From Clonostachys chloroleuca (taxonomy: Eukaryota; Ascomycota; Sordariomycetes; Hypocreales; Bionectriaceae), in NCBI GenBank assembly GCA_037952775.1, contig JBANAY010000003.1, positions 2,728,001-2,792,000 on the forward strand: DNA of 64,000 nucleotides, in the 5' to 3' direction. The notes beneath the pieces were generated by a model, which made no database searches, had not been told where the DNA came from, and saw nothing but the letters and a program-made list of their open reading frames with translations. The position numbers and the translations under genes were made by a program. Position 1 is the stretch's first letter, and every line of letters begins with the position of its first letter. This document shows, piece after piece, positions 12,050 to 25,472 of the stretch.

Positions 12050-12525
12050 TCTCGCGATTTGAGGGGGTTAGGCTGGCTGAATAGAGCTTCGAAGCTTGAT
12101 CGTCTCGGGTGTTCCCTCGAGCTTGTTTTCTTGAATTTGGCTGGGTCTAGTCGCGATAAGATCTTATCATTATCGATAATGACTCGTGGTGCTCGATGCT
12201 ACCCTACAGACATGCTAAAGCTTCACCTTTTCTGCGGTTTTATTCTAAACTTTGTGCTTGGTTTTGGTTCGTGTTGTTTTGTTGCAATCTATTGGCTTCT
12301 ATTGGGTGATTAAGTATCGTCTCAATGGGTTGGTGATCATTGTGTTGTGTCTGTGAGGCGAGGTCATCATGTCAAAAGCACTCCATCTAAGCTTATGAAT
12401 GGTGCTGTCCCCACCATGAACATACCAACTCAACAGATCAACCTTGAAAAATCGAGCTTCACATCGGACAGCCACTTAAGATCAATCGCTTAAAGAAAAC
12501 GCACCCAATATCCATGACCTAAGCC
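12050..12525. other. Divergent intergenic region
   Basis: These 476 bp lie between the starts of the MFAP1-like gene (-) and the MAT2B-like gene (+). The 12002-12313 plus-strand frame has no family resemblance. Presumed bidirectional promoter; no distinct motif recognised. Confidence 0.45.
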
Positions 12526-13701
12526 ATGTCACAGCGCACCGCAATTGTCACGGGTGCCACAGGTCTCCTTGGCCGGCAAGTGAAGAATGCCTTTGAGACC
12601 AGAGGCTGGACAGCCAAGGGCACTGGCTACTCCCGTGCGGATGGAATTAACACCCTGAAAGTTGAATTGGGGAGCGAGGACGAAGTACGCAAGATGGTTG
12701 ATGAAATGAAGTACGCGGGCTTTTCCCCGGCTGGATAATGCCATTACTGACTTTAGAAATCGCGATATAAGACCTCAGGTTATTGTCCATTGTGAGTCTA
12801 CACCTTAAGTTCACCCGTCTTTGGGGTTCACGATATTTACGTGGGTGAGGATAGGCGCTGCTCAGAGGTTCCCAGACAAGGTTGATAAGGATCCAGAAGG
12901 GGCAAAGGCCTTGAACGTAGAGGCGAGCAGATCACTGGCTCGCTTGGCTGCTGAACGGGACATCCTGCTCATTTACATCTCTACTGACTACGTCTTCCCT
13001 GGAACCCCGGGAGATGCCCCTTACGAGGCTGATGCAGAGCCAAAACCTACGAACCTATACGGCCAGACCAAGTTCGATGGTGAGAGAGCCGTCCTTGACG
13101 AGTATGCAAGGGCAGGCAAGACAGGATTCGGCACGACTCTCCGGGTCCCTGTTCTCTACGGCGTGGCAGACAAGCCATCCGACAGTGCTGTCAACGTTCT
13201 ATTGGACATTGTCCAGCAAGCAGACGCGGAGAAGAGCAAGGTGACGATGGACCACTGGGCCATCCGATACCCCACAAATACAGAGGACATTGGACGCGTC
13301 TGTCATGGTATGTAAATAACCCCTCTCTGGAATTCCTCAGCGGGTATCCACCGGGCGGTATCTGGAGACTTCAATTCCGCTGACCGTTTTATTTCCTGAT
13401 CCGTGTAGATGTGGCGGAAAAGTACCTCGGCGCGGCGGACAGGAGTACGCTGCCAAGTATCCTCCAGTTCTCCAGCGAGGACAAGATGACCAAGTATGAG
13501 ATCTGCCAGAAGTTGGGCGAGATCCTGAACATATCGGTCGAGGGGATAGAGCCGAACACGCAGGGGAACGACCCGCAAGCCTCTGTCCAGCGGCCGTATG
13601 ATTGCCACCTCAGCACCAAGGTGTTAAGAGATTTGGGAATAGATGTATCAACCATCGATTTCGCGGACTGGTGGCGCCACTATATTCACACGACGAAGTA
13701 G
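12526..13701 (+). CDS. MAT2B-like (RmlD-type) NAD(P)-binding protein, methionine adenosyltransferase regulatory subunit homologue
   Basis: The protein belongs to the extended short-chain dehydrogenase group close to dTDP-4-dehydrorhamnose reductase (RmlD) and the regulatory beta subunit of methionine adenosyltransferase (MAT2B). Four exons: 12526-12710, 12757-12791, 12855-13307 and 13409-13701. All junctions are phase-consistent, and the first intron is only 46 bp with a TACTGAC branch. The 321-residue product begins TAIVTGATGLLGR (nucleotide-binding Gly motif), then VIVHCAAQRFPDKVD, IYISTDYVFPGT and NLYGQTKFDGE with the YxxxK pair. The CAAxRxPDxV and YISxDYVFxGT blocks are shared with MAT2B. 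In fungi this protein is often annotated simply as an epimerase; a SAM-synthetase partner role is inferred from homology, not shown. Confidence 0.88.
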
Positions 13702-14669
13702 AGATGTGCAGATGGATACAATCTCGGGCTTAGCTTAGCAAAGCTGCAGAAAGAACAGAGTCCACGAGTTCGCAGCTGGGCACGTGGCTTAGGGAAGCTT
13801 AATCAACAGATCATTGGCGAATTGTATTGCGTCTCGTTTCTCTCACGTTCCTTTCTTCAAAAAGCATCAAGTGTAGGGTTGATAGATGGCACGTGTGAGA
13901 CGGTTCTACATGTCAAGGGGGAGGGCGATTTATGATTTTATCTCATAATACCTCCCGCTCTGTGATATCTTATCACCGTAATAATTCGAGGGCACGTTTC
14001 TCGCGGTGGTAAGGGAAGCAGAGGGCAATAGACAGTTCTGGAATGAGGCTGCGCGGGCTGAAATTGAGCATTTTCCAATATAAGACTGCTTCATTAGGCA
14101 ATTGCCCAGTACGTCAAAGGGATCTGAGATTGGCAATATGTCTCGGAAACACGCGAGGAGAGGTATTTGGCTCCATGCCTCCCTCACCGGTAGCCTCGCC
14201 GCGCTTCTCAACGCCCTGGAAGGGAGTATGGCTTTATGTTGGGCCTGGCACGCCCTCTGGGACAGGGGAGACTTTTCCCTATTGTTTCAACTTCTGCGGC
14301 CCCCTGAATACATTCATTGTTGTGTATGGGTTATTATCATTTTGGTTGACTCAGTGACTGCTCCTAGAGGTTCAGTCGTCCATTCTTTTCAGCATTATCA
14401 TTGATTGTCTGTTCTTTTCAGCGTTGAGTTACGTTTTGCCGACTACATCTGCGTGGACCTGGTGTAATTGGACTGGGGAAGCAGAAGGCAAGGGGAAAGG
14501 GAAAAGAGAAGACAGAAAGAGCAAGGCCAGCCAAGGAAATCAAGGAATGCCTTGAGTGTGGGAAAGGAGAGCGAAGAGAAGAGAGCAGCAACACCTGCTT
14601 GTCTTCTGACACCACTTATCAATCAGCCAACGGCCGGCCGGCTGCTGAGAATACAGGGGCTGCGATCCA
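13702..14669. other. Intergenic region upstream of the RA-PH gene
   Basis: Nothing conserved is visible in these 968 bp. Short frames on both strands (13930-14404) lack family resemblance. The last 200 bp are purine-rich and probably form the 5' leader of the next gene. Confidence 0.45.
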
Positions 14670-17584
14670 ATGGAAAGGCCCTTGGACACGGCCATAGCGC
14701 CTGTGCCAGTTCCGCCCAAGCGAATGGCGCCTCCGCCTCCGCCGCCGAGGGTTTCTCGGTATCGGGGGCTGCGAGGGGGCAGCGTGTCGTCGCCGCCGAG
14801 CAAGACCTTTGATGTCTACTGCGACGGGCCCCGGGACGAGGATGAGGTGGCATACGGGAGGCTCAAACGGCTGTCCAAGAGCTCGTCGGCGCTGAGCTCT
14901 AAGAACGCCGTCTCATGCCTGGGAGCTGGCGCGCTGGGACCCAAACCTGGACCTGGTGGCACCACCTTGGGCGGCGCCGAGAACAGCCTGCATCAGCTCG
15001 TGGGTGCAACAAAGCCAGATGCAGACTCTGTGCCGTTTAATTTGCAACTGCCAATTCCACACCCCGCCGTCGCGCATCTAGTTCCTCTGCCGCTCAATCC
15101 CAAGCCCCCCAAAGCTCGCACAACAAAGCCCCCGGCGCCGCCCAAGATCGAGGTGAGTTTGTGCGACAGCCAGGAGGATGACAGCGCCAGCACCAGCACC
15201 GGCACCGGCAATAGCATCAGGAACAGCACGAGCTCGAGCGCTACTGACGCCACCCCACCGAGTCCAATTGAATCATCCGCGCCCCCATCCCCGAGCCTAA
15301 CCTCGAGTCCTGTACCCGAGGCGGTGACTGCGACTGCGACCCAGGACCAACCCCTGGACGACGAGCGCCTGGCCGAGGAGGTTGCGCGGCTCGAAGCCGA
15401 GACTGATCGCATTCTTGCTGAGCAGAAAAAACGGGATCTGGTCCGCCTCCACGCACAGCTCGACGCAACGACACCACCCAAACCGCGATTGTTCCTCGAT
15501 AAGCTTTCGTTCCTGACCAGGACTACCCCGTCAGACGCCGACAGCCAGCCAGGAACCCCCACCAAGAGTTCCAAGAACCCGCTGTCGCCCAAGTCTTTCC
15601 GCCTGCCCTGGAGTCCCTCGTCGATCAGTTTCCTAGGATCGCCAGGCGCAGACAAGATGGCGTTTATTGAACAGGGCGGCGGGGGCGTCGTTCCTGGCAT
15701 AGACGCCCCGACTTCAGCTAGTAACGGTGGAGAACGCGTAAGTGCTTGATAATCCAATTCCGCGCTCCCTCACTCATCGCGAGTGTTGCGGGCGCCGGCA
15801 GAGACTTGAAATGAATGATTGCGGGCTAACTCTAATTGCCGATTGCACAGCGAGTGACGGTGAGATGCCTGTCATCCACAATCAACCTGCCTGTGACGCC
15901 AGACACCACACCCGTTGACATCGCCTATTCGACGGCCAATTTCATCACCCACACAATCAACCCTGCCAACACCATTGTGGTTGAGTGCTATGACGTTCTC
16001 GGGCTGGAGCGCCGTGTGCGCCGCTACGAGCGCATTCGCGATGTCATGAACTCGTGGGACCGCGACCAGCTCAACTCCCTCATGGTGCTGTGCGAGGACG
16101 ATCTGGAGGAACACCGTGATCTCGATGCCGCTGCGGTGTCGCGCACAGAGGAGGCGCCCACGGGCTTCTGCTATCAGCTCTACCACTGCTCCAAGCCTGG
16201 AAAATGGAACAAGCGGTGGATTACCTTGATGGACAATGGCCAGATCTTCGCCGCCAAGCGTCCTGATTCTAAGCCGACGGACAAGGATAGCGTGATGCTA
16301 TGCCACCTGTCGGATTTCGACATCTATACACCAGGAGAGAGCCAGATGAAGCGCCACATCAGACCCCCCAAGAAATATTGCTACGGCGTTAAAAGTCAGC
16401 AGAAGGCAAACTTCTTCGCCAACCAGGACAACTTCCTACACTATTTTTGCACAGAGGACCGTGACCTGGCAAACCGGTTATACGAGCTGATCCATGGCTG
16501 GAGGAGTTGGTATCTCGCCCACAAGCAGATCGGCATCTTCAAGCCCAAGGAAGAAGAGCCGCCCTTGAGGCCTAGAACGAAGACGAATGAGAGTCTGAAG
16601 AAATCAATGAGCATTGCTCGGCGAAACACTCAGCGTTCACCCCGTTTGTCTCTCGAGAAGACTCCATACACAATTGGCGAGTTTGCACCTCTGCTTGACA
16701 TGAGCGACTTCGACAAGCCGCTTGAAGAATTCGGCAAGAATATCCCACTACCGCAGCCCGCAGCGGCCCCCGCGCCACCTGCACAGAAGTCCAAAGACGT
16801 ACCACGACCGCCTGTGAGCCTAATAAAGCAGAAGACAGCCGGCCCAGGAGGGGATCCCGACCAGTTCCTCGCAGGCGGGCTTCTCGGCCACGCATACGAC
16901 CAGCGCAAGCTGCAGGAACAGGCTGCTCAGGCCAGCAAGGCAGATGACGGTCCCTTTACTGGAGGCTCCTCACTGCTGAATAACGTTCCCGCGCCGACAA
17001 CCACAGCCAACGAGCCTGAAGCGAGCCCATGGCTGCCTTCCGCCTTGGAGCACACGGCTCGCGCGAGGACAACACAGCAGCCTAGAATGCCCATGCCAAG
17101 GCGACCTGCTACTGCTGATGCCTCCCGCCATCATCACCAACAACAGCACCACCAACAGCACCACCAACAGCACCAACACCATCATCAACAGCAACAACCT
17201 TTGGTGAATCTGAAGGACGACTTCCCCATGCCCCCTCTCCCTCAAGGTGGGAACCGCCTTCACAGATCGGGCACCGGGCGGGCTGTGAAGCCGCCCAATG
17301 GCGCACCTCTTGTCGATTACGCGGGTGGCATCTCCAACAACTCGGCCCCCATGCCTTCAAGAAATATCGCCAGGATGAGCAGTTCCGCAACCGGGGGCCG
17401 CCCTCGCAGCCGATCCTCCGGCAACCCTCGCCAGAATGGCCAGACTCTGATCCAGTTCGACCGCCCGCCGGTCCCCGCGCTGCCAGATCGATCGAGCAGA
17501 CGTCCCGGCGACAGAGTGGTCTCCAACCCGTCCCGGGGCCGTGACCCCCGCGCGCAGGAGCCGCTCATCAACAGGATTAAATAA
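14670..17584 (+). CDS. RA and PH domain adaptor protein
   Basis: Two exons, 14670-15737 and 15851-17584, are joined at a phase-0 intron (GTAAGT...CACAG), giving about 933 residues. The first 300 residues are disordered and Pro/Ser/Thr-rich, with a short helical Glu/Arg segment (ERLAEEVARLEAETDRIL). Exon 2 opens with a Ras-association-like ubiquitin fold (VTVRCLSSTINLPVTPDTTP; then TIVVECYDVLGLERRVRRYE), followed by a PH domain (FCYQLYHCSKPGKWNKRWIT through NRLYELIHGWRSWYLAHK). The arrangement RA-PH recalls the animal Grb7/10 and lamellipodin/RIAM group, suggesting a link from a small GTPase to membrane phosphoinositides and polarised growth; this role is inferred. A His/Gln-rich run occurs at 17130-17200. 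The C-terminal 400 residues are disordered and Pro-rich. It converges with ERG20. Confidence 0.82.
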
Positions 17585-19115
<1,531 letters not shown>

Positions 19116-19948
19116 CTTGAACAGCTTGGTCGTCGAATTGGTTTGATTAAAGAAACAAGGTAATCTAGGAAGTCAGACACTGATCTCTCCACAAGAAATG
19201 CGCTCTCTCTTGCTTGCTGGGGAAACAAAGGAGGTGTCGTGCTAGTCAAAGATAGTTAAGCTTGCCAGGAACATATTTTGGAAAGTGCCCCTCTATTTAT
19301 CAATTGCCCAAAGAATACCCCTCCGTGGACCTAATCTCGGGGGTTTTAGGACTCCCAACCGGACAAAAAACATGATACACCAGGCCAATCAACTGATAGG
19401 TATTTCGTCATATGAAACAGTTTTTATTATCACTGTAGTGCTGTTCCCAGTCTGGATAGTGCACCCGGGAGTTGCACATCAGGCTCAACAGATGAATTGC
19501 TGCCTCACTTTTTTATGTCACCTGTGCCCCTGCCTGTGTATCCTGCACAATCGCGGGGCAGCGCTGACCGACCTATTGGAGATCCGATAAACGATAACGA
19601 ATACGCTAGGTGGGGCCAGTAACGTGTTGTGCTGCTGTTGCGAGACATGTAGCAGGCACAGTGTCAGGAATTGTGCGACAAGCCACTCACTGATTCTACG
19701 CAGGGACGATAACACAGGACAGTGTGGCTGGAATGGGCACAGCATCACATCAACGCGACAGCTGTGGCTAGGTATTGCACATCGTCACTGGGCGCGTTGA
19801 GGGTATCACGACCTGTTTGAACGAGCAACGAAGAAAATGGCTGCCATATGATTTTATGACTCGAAGATTTATTTTGTCCCGGGGAGTGCCCAGCGTGGAA
19901 AGTCGCGACTCTAATATATAGGACTTTGTTTCCTTCCTCAACGAAACC
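19116..19948. other. Divergent intergenic region between ERG20 and CDC23
   Basis: These 833 bp lie between two start codons and should hold both promoters. No supported frame. ACGCG sites near the CDC23 side are listed separately. Confidence 0.5.
19753..19797. promoter_or_regulatory. Paired ACGCG sites upstream of CDC23
   Basis: ACGCGA is at 19753-19758, and ACGCGC is on the minus strand at 19797-19792, about 150-195 bp before the CDC23 start codon. They resemble MCB cores. APC/C subunits are not classic MBF targets, so this could be chance in GC-rich sequence. Confidence 0.3.
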
Positions 19949-22117
19949 ATGTCCTTGAGCGCAAACGAAATAGCACAGCTCCGGGCTGCCCTGCAGGACG
20001 CAGTGGTGAAGTGCTCTGAGAGATGCCTGTATCAATCCTCAAAGTGGTAAGTTCAGTTATTGGAAGCTGATCCTATTGACCGCTTATCAGGTTGCTAATC
20101 CATAAGCCAGGGCCGCCGAACTTCTTAATGCGCTTCCCGAAACCGAACAGCAGGATGTTACCATCGAAGGACAGTCTGCATCCCCGATATATACCCCGAA
20201 CTCAGACCCCGAAGAGGCCTTGTTAGAGGCAAAAGAGCTGAGCAAGTACCTCCTTGCTAAATCATTCTTCGACTGCCGCGAATACGACCGTTGCGCCGCC
20301 GTCTTTCTCCCCGACTCGCTTCTGTCCAGCGTGCTCAACTCCAAGCTCGAGCCTACTGCAGCTCAGACGAAAGGCAAGGCTAAGGTTACAACCTCGACTC
20401 GAACCTCCACACCTGTAAAACTGCCAAAGATCAGCCAGAAGAGCTTGTTTCTCGCCCTGTATGCCAAGTTTCTGTCCGGAGAGAAGAGAAGGAATGAGGA
20501 CACCGAGATGGTCATGGGCCCTCAAGATGCGGGTTCAATTCTCAACAAGCAGCTGCTTGTTGTCGGGCGCTACCTCTCAACTTGGTTTGAGGAGCGGGAA
20601 ACCAAGGAGGGCGATATTGCTGGCAGTCAGGGCTGGCTTGAGTATCTGTATGTTCTTTGCTCTGATGGGAAAGCGAAGTGGAACTAACGAAATCTACAGC
20701 TACGGAATGGTTCTCGCGAAAGAAAAGAACGATAAGAAGGCCTTGAGCTACTTTATCCAAAGCGTTCACAAATATACCATGAACTGGGGTTGCTGGCTAG
20801 AGATGACGTCTCTCATTTCTAGAGTCGAGGATGTATGTCTCCTATGCCAGCTAAACTAACTGCTTCCCTGCTAAATGTTTACTTCTAGCTCAACCAAATT
20901 CTGGCCGAATGCCCTCAGAATATTGTTTCATACATGTTCCACCTACACACCTCACTGGAGCTTTACCAACAGTCCTCAGGGCTCGCAAGCTCTCTGGAGC
21001 AGCTTCTCTCCATATTCCCCACATCCTCCTTCCTCCTCACATGTAATGCCTTGTTGGCGTACCATTCCAAGGACCTGATGGCTGCAGAGCAGCACTTCGG
21101 CCGATTACTCTCTATACATCCGCACAGACTCGACTCCCTGGACCACTACTCTAATATTTTATACGTACTGAACCTGCGACCAAAGCTGGCATTCTTGGCG
21201 CACATCTGTTCTAGTATCGACAGGTTCCGCCCAGAGTCCTGCGTCGTAATTGGAAACTACTACTCGCTCCTTTCCATGCACGACAAGGCGGTGCAGTACT
21301 TCCGGCGGGCGCTGACCCTCGACAGATCCTGCCTGTCTGCCTGGACGCTGATGGGCCACGAATACGTCGAGCTGAAGAACACCCACGCGGCCATAGAGTC
21401 GTACAGACGAGCCGTCGACGTGAACCGCAGGGATTACCGCGCATGGTACGGCCTCGGCCAGACCTATGAGATGATTGAAATGCACACGTATGCTCTTTGG
21501 TACTACAAGAAAGCGGCTGGTCTGCGTCCTTGGGATGGCAAGATGTGGATGGCCGTGGGTTCATGTCTCCAGAAGATGGGGCGGGAGCGAGACGGCATCA
21601 AGGCGCTGAAGAGAGCACTTCTCGTGGACGCCTATTACGAAGTCGGTAGCAGTTTCGGCAGCGGCGGCGACATGCTGGGCGGTCGTACCGCCACCGGACA
21701 GATGGATCCGGACGTCCTCCTGCAAATCGCGATAATGTACGATCAGCTCGGGGAAGAGGAGGAGTCCAAGGCCTACATGGAGCTGTGCGTGGCCCAGGAG
21801 GAAGGCGGCGAGGCAGCGCAGGGGAACCTGGCAGAGTCGGTGAGGATCCACAACGACTCCCCCGCGGGGTCGGACGACGGCACGGTCGAGGATGCCGATA
21901 ATGTCGGGCACGAGGGGACCGGCGTCACCGCAGCCACCAGCAAAGCCCGCATGTGGCTGGCCAGGTTCGCGATGCGGACGGCCGACTACCACACGGCGAA
22001 CCGCCTGGCCACCGGCTGTGCCAGGACGGCGTCGAGGTGGAGGAGGCAAAGGCCCTGGTGCGCGAGGTCAGGTCGAGGCTGGAGGCGTCTGGGATGTTTG
22101 ACGATCCTGCGGGCTAG
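19949..22117 (+). CDS. CDC23: Anaphase-promoting complex subunit 8, with a C-terminal frameshift
   Basis: APC8/Cdc23 is a TPR scaffold of the anaphase-promoting complex, the ubiquitin ligase that triggers anaphase and mitotic exit. Exons: 19949-20046, 20111-20647, 20700-20832 and 20889-22117, with phase-consistent introns. The N-terminal Apc8 domain is recognisable (CLYQSSKWAAELLNAL; EALLEAKELSKYLLAKSFFD). Tandem TPR units follow, for example SCVVIGNYYSLLSMHDKAVQ, LDRSCLSAWTLMGHEYVELK and DYRAWYGLGQTYEMIEMHTY. Near 22012-22017 the frame changes: ANRLAT is followed in the next frame by LCQDGVEVEEAKALVREVRS and ends ASGMFDDPAG at 22117. A single missing base explains this; the uncorrected frame would run to 22229 with non-conserved sequence. 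Restored length is about 665 residues. Confidence 0.9.
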
Positions 22118-22619
22118 CAGACCCGGAGGAAGAGGCGTGCAAACACACTGTCAGAGATGTATAGACGGAGGGTACAGTTTGATTCTTACATTCTCCGAAG
22201 GCATGGGTGACTGGCTCCCAAGGAGTTAACTCTGAATTTTTGAGCGTGGCAATAGAGAGCTATTAGTCAATTCGGTTTTGCTTCGAAGCCCAGACCTTTA
22301 CCTTTGATGTTCATGTGCCGAGTTTTGTGTTTGTTATCAACTCACGCAAGCGATGACCAAGCTTCTGAAAAACAATGAAAACCATATATTATTATTATGT
22401 ATTATTATCGCGTCATTTTCCCCCCTGATAATCCGTCACCGACTGACATAGAGCTGGCTGAATCATCAGGTTCTCGCCTTCCATCCCCCAAATCGTCCCA
22501 TTATTACTAGCCAACCAATTTCACAAACAATAACTCAGATATTAATTATTTGGTCGAGAGCTTTGTAGCGCCTAATAAGGCAGCTTGTAGAGCCTGTGTT
22601 CACCGGCTGGTTCGATCCC
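22118..22619. other. Convergent intergenic spacer
   Basis: AT-rich 3' flank shared by CDC23 (+) and the cell-wall protein gene (-). No coding frame is supported. Confidence 0.45.
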
Positions 22620-22781
22620 TTAGAAGAGAAGGGCAGCCACGACGACAAAGATGGCAGCACCGAAGCCAGCGCGCTCAGTGGAGGCGGCAGCCGGGACTGG
22701 TTGCTTGGAGGGAGCCGGGGCCGGAGCAGGAGCTGGGTTAGGAGCAGGAGCCGGGTTAGGAGCAGGAGCAGGCTGAGGGGC

Positions 22782-22817
<36 letters not shown>

Positions 22818-22855
22818 AGGAGCTGGCTGAGGCTGAGGAGCAGGCTTAGGAGCAG

Positions 22856-22895
<40 letters not shown>

Positions 22896-22938
22896 AGGAG
22901 CTGGTTGAGGGGCAGGAACAGGCTGAGGGGCAGGCTGC

Positions 22939-22973
<35 letters not shown>

Positions 22974-23021
22974 AGGAGCTGGCTGAGGCTGAGGAGCAGG
23001 CTTAGGAGCAGGCTGCTGTTG

Positions 23022-23057
<36 letters not shown>

Positions 23058-23093
23058 AGGAGCTGGTTGAGGGGCAGGAGCAGGCTGAGGGGC

Positions 23094-23133
<40 letters not shown>

Positions 23134-24336
23134 TGCTGCTGTTGCTGTTGCTGAGGAGCAGGCTGCTGCTGTTGCTGTTGCTGCTGTTGCTGCTGTTGCT
23201 GCTGTTGCTGCTGCTGCTGCTGTTGCTGCTGTTGCTGCTGCTGCTGCTTAGGAGGAGCTGGCTGAGGAGGAGCAGCGGAGGTAGAAACCACGGGAGGCTT
23301 GGCCGAGCTGCTGCCAGGAGGAGCAGAAGAAGGGGGAGGAGCGGCGGAAGAAGGAGGTGTAGTGCTCTTGGGAGGAGGCACAACCGAAGAGGGAGGAGTA
23401 GTGGTCTTAGGAGGGGGGACAACCGTGGAGGGTGGAGGTGGCGCCTTGCTTGTAACAGGGGGCGGCGGGGGCTTGGTTGTTGGTGGGATAGTGACGGTGC
23501 AAGGACAGTCTTGTCTACGTGTTAGTGACGTGATTGTGGAAAGGGTTAGAGCTCAAGGCTTGCTTGGTGTACATACTGGTGATGGTCAAAGTAGTTGGCT
23601 TGTGGGCCTCATAGGTGACACCCTTGTGAATCACCTTGGTGGGTTCCTAATGAATTTGTTAGACCTTGTCTAGACCCGAGAACTTGGTTGTTCACAGAAG
23701 CGAGCTACTTACAGGGCAATACAACTCCCAGAAGTCATAGTAAGTAGTGGTCACATACTTCTCGTGGTGAGGCTTATGGTGAGGAGGCTCGGGGTGAGGA
23801 GGCTTATGGTGAGGAGGCTCGGGGTGAGGAGGCTTATGGTGAGGAGGTTCGGGGTGAGGAGGCTTATGGTGAGGAGGCTCGGGGTGAGGAGGCTTATGGT
23901 GAGGAGGCTCGGGGTGAGGAGGCTTATGGTGAGGAGGCTCGGGGTGAGGAGGCTTATGGTGAGGAGGCTCGGGGTGACCAGTGCCCCATGGCTTGGGCGG
24001 CTCGGGATGATGAGGGTTGGGATAGAGAGGTTTGGGGTGGTGAGTATAGGCAGAGGTTTCAGTAGAAGTCCAAGTAGAGGTGGTAGACCCCCACCCCCAA
24101 GTGGAAGTCGTAGAAGGAGGACCACCATCGGGTCGACCATAAGGAGGACCACCATCGGGTCCACCATAAGGAGGACCACCATCGGGTCCACCAAAAGGAG
24201 GACCACCAGGAGGGCCACCGGGGCCACCGCCAGGAGGACCACCAGGACCACCAGGACCACCAGGGACGACCTGGGGCGCGGCCATGGCCGCGGAGGCAAG
24301 AAGCGCCACTGGCGCGATGTACTCGGTGAATCGCAT
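22620..24336 (-). CDS. GPI-type cell-wall protein with decapeptide and poly-Gln/Pro repeats
   Basis: Three exons on the minus strand: 24336-23713, 23646-23577 and 23509-22620, with phase-consistent junctions (the second intron uses an AAG acceptor). The start at 24336 gives a signal peptide (MRFTEYIAPVALLASAAMA) cut before APQ; an upstream in-frame Met lacks this. Then come a Gly/Pro-rich part (GGPPGG; three PDGGPPYG-like units), a Thr/Ser-rich linker, seven copies of HPEPPHHKPP, and a conserved-looking core (YVTTTYYDFWELYCP, then TKVIHKGVTYEAHKPTTL, then CPCTVT). The core is followed by Pro/Ser/Thr stretches, long poly-Gln blocks separated by PAPxPAPQP, and a C-terminal hydrophobic tail after AAASTERAG (GAAIFVVVAALLF) typical of GPI attachment. 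About 527 residues. It is probably an extracellular wall or adhesion protein; no named family beyond the short core is recognised. Confidence 0.8.
22783..23250. repeat. Compound CTG/TTG (CAG/CAA) trinucleotide repeats coding for poly-Gln
   Basis: Six or more blocks of CTG and TTG triplets on the plus strand (CAG/CAA on the coding minus strand) are separated by GAG/GGC-rich spacers that code for PAPQPAP units. Mixed CAG/CAA use suggests interruption of pure tracts. Such tracts expand and contract easily, so length may differ between strains. Confidence 0.9.
23771..23977. repeat. 30-bp minisatellite, seven units
   Basis: Seven near-identical 30-bp units run in register from 23771, differing by single substitutions (for example gaggttc for gaggctc in the third unit); the last unit is truncated at its end. 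On the minus strand each unit encodes HPEPPHHKPP. The repeats are part of the cell-wall protein. Confidence 0.95.
24114..24194. repeat. 27-bp repeat, three units
   Basis: Three consecutive 27-bp units beginning aaggaggaccaccatcgggt encode the GGPDGGPPY-type repeats in the N-terminal part of the cell-wall protein. They differ at one or two positions. Confidence 0.85.
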
Positions 24337-25472
24337 CTTGAGAGCGAAGGTAGCGAGTGAACGGTTTTGAGATTGGCTAGCGAGAGACGATGAAGTCGGC
24401 GGGACGGAGCGAGGCTCAGTAGTCGTCAAAGTCCAGTGTGACTCTAAACTGTTTGGTGAAGAGGTGAGGAGTAGCTCTGTCTAATTCTCGAATCAGGGCG
24501 GAAATCGAGGAGATATTTGTAGGAAATGCCAGAAGGCATGGCTAAAGAGCCAGGAAGGTTCTGTCTCCAAGATTGGGAATAGCTCAGACGAGCTCTGGGA
24601 GAGAGCAGAGACTGAGATCGACTAGCCGGTGACTTTGATCAAGGTCCTTGTCAAGGCTGAACGCCCAAGAACACACGTGAGCCATGGTGAACAGTACCTC
24701 AACTGCAAGTACATCCGCTTGGAACTGGAATCCTGGGGAGCGACCATCATGAAAATTTCACGCGCGGAGTATAGAATTGGTAAGAGCAGATCTGAAGATA
24801 CGAGGAATAGACTCCACCAACTGGCCGTCCTTGGTAAGGTGAGAGGATATCATTGGGGTTGGTGATGCAATCTGAACTGCCAACATGGGAAGGTTTGTGG
24901 TATCCGTGGAGGAAATAAGGTTGAGACACTTCATTGACCATGATATGATTGGCAACTAACTCGAGCCGGACATGAGACCAACTGAAAGCATTTGTAAGAA
25001 CCATATCCTCCACCGGGAGATCCTTTGTTAGTTTTGCATGTAAAATCATTGGCTCCGTAGCTGGACGAACAGGGCAAGGCCACCGGGAGATCGTCGATCA
25101 AGGGGATCGACATGCCTTTCTGCTAAACCGTGAGCCGTACATGGGAAAGTTGAAAAGTGAGCCAGATTGGATTGACAAGCTAAGGTGGCTCTTGTCTCAT
25201 CCGGCTGGTTGAAAACGGTTGACAAGCTACTGTGAAACTCGAGTGAAGCTGCTTACCGGGACCAGCTTATGCCTGAGAGCTCATTGACAGCTCGACTGGA
25301 GCTCGCACAGCTGCCGATGGCCAAGGGATAAATTTTACGCCAATTGGGACTAAAATGGAGTATTGATGTGACAAGATTGTGGGAGGCAAAGAGTATGCCG
25401 GGTTTGGAAATGGCCTCCTCAACAAGCACTGGAATGCAAGTTGTGGACCACCAGGTATGGGAATTGTCTATG
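24337..25472. other. Intergenic region upstream of the cell-wall gene
   Basis: No gene recognised. Several 60-100 codon frames on the minus strand (24747-25113, 25253-25486) overlap each other and show no family resemblance. The right part may belong to the decayed frame described next. Confidence 0.35.

Noticed and set aside
22596..23525. Long plus-strand and second minus-strand frames rich in Leu/Arg or Leu/Ser across the CAG repeats
   Set aside because: They are the other readings of the trinucleotide repeat. Only the poly-Gln frame has exons, a signal peptide and a GPI tail.
23771..23977. Regularly spaced 30-bp repeat resembling a CRISPR array
   Set aside because: There are no unique spacers; the units are contiguous, code for protein, and the genome is eukaryotic.
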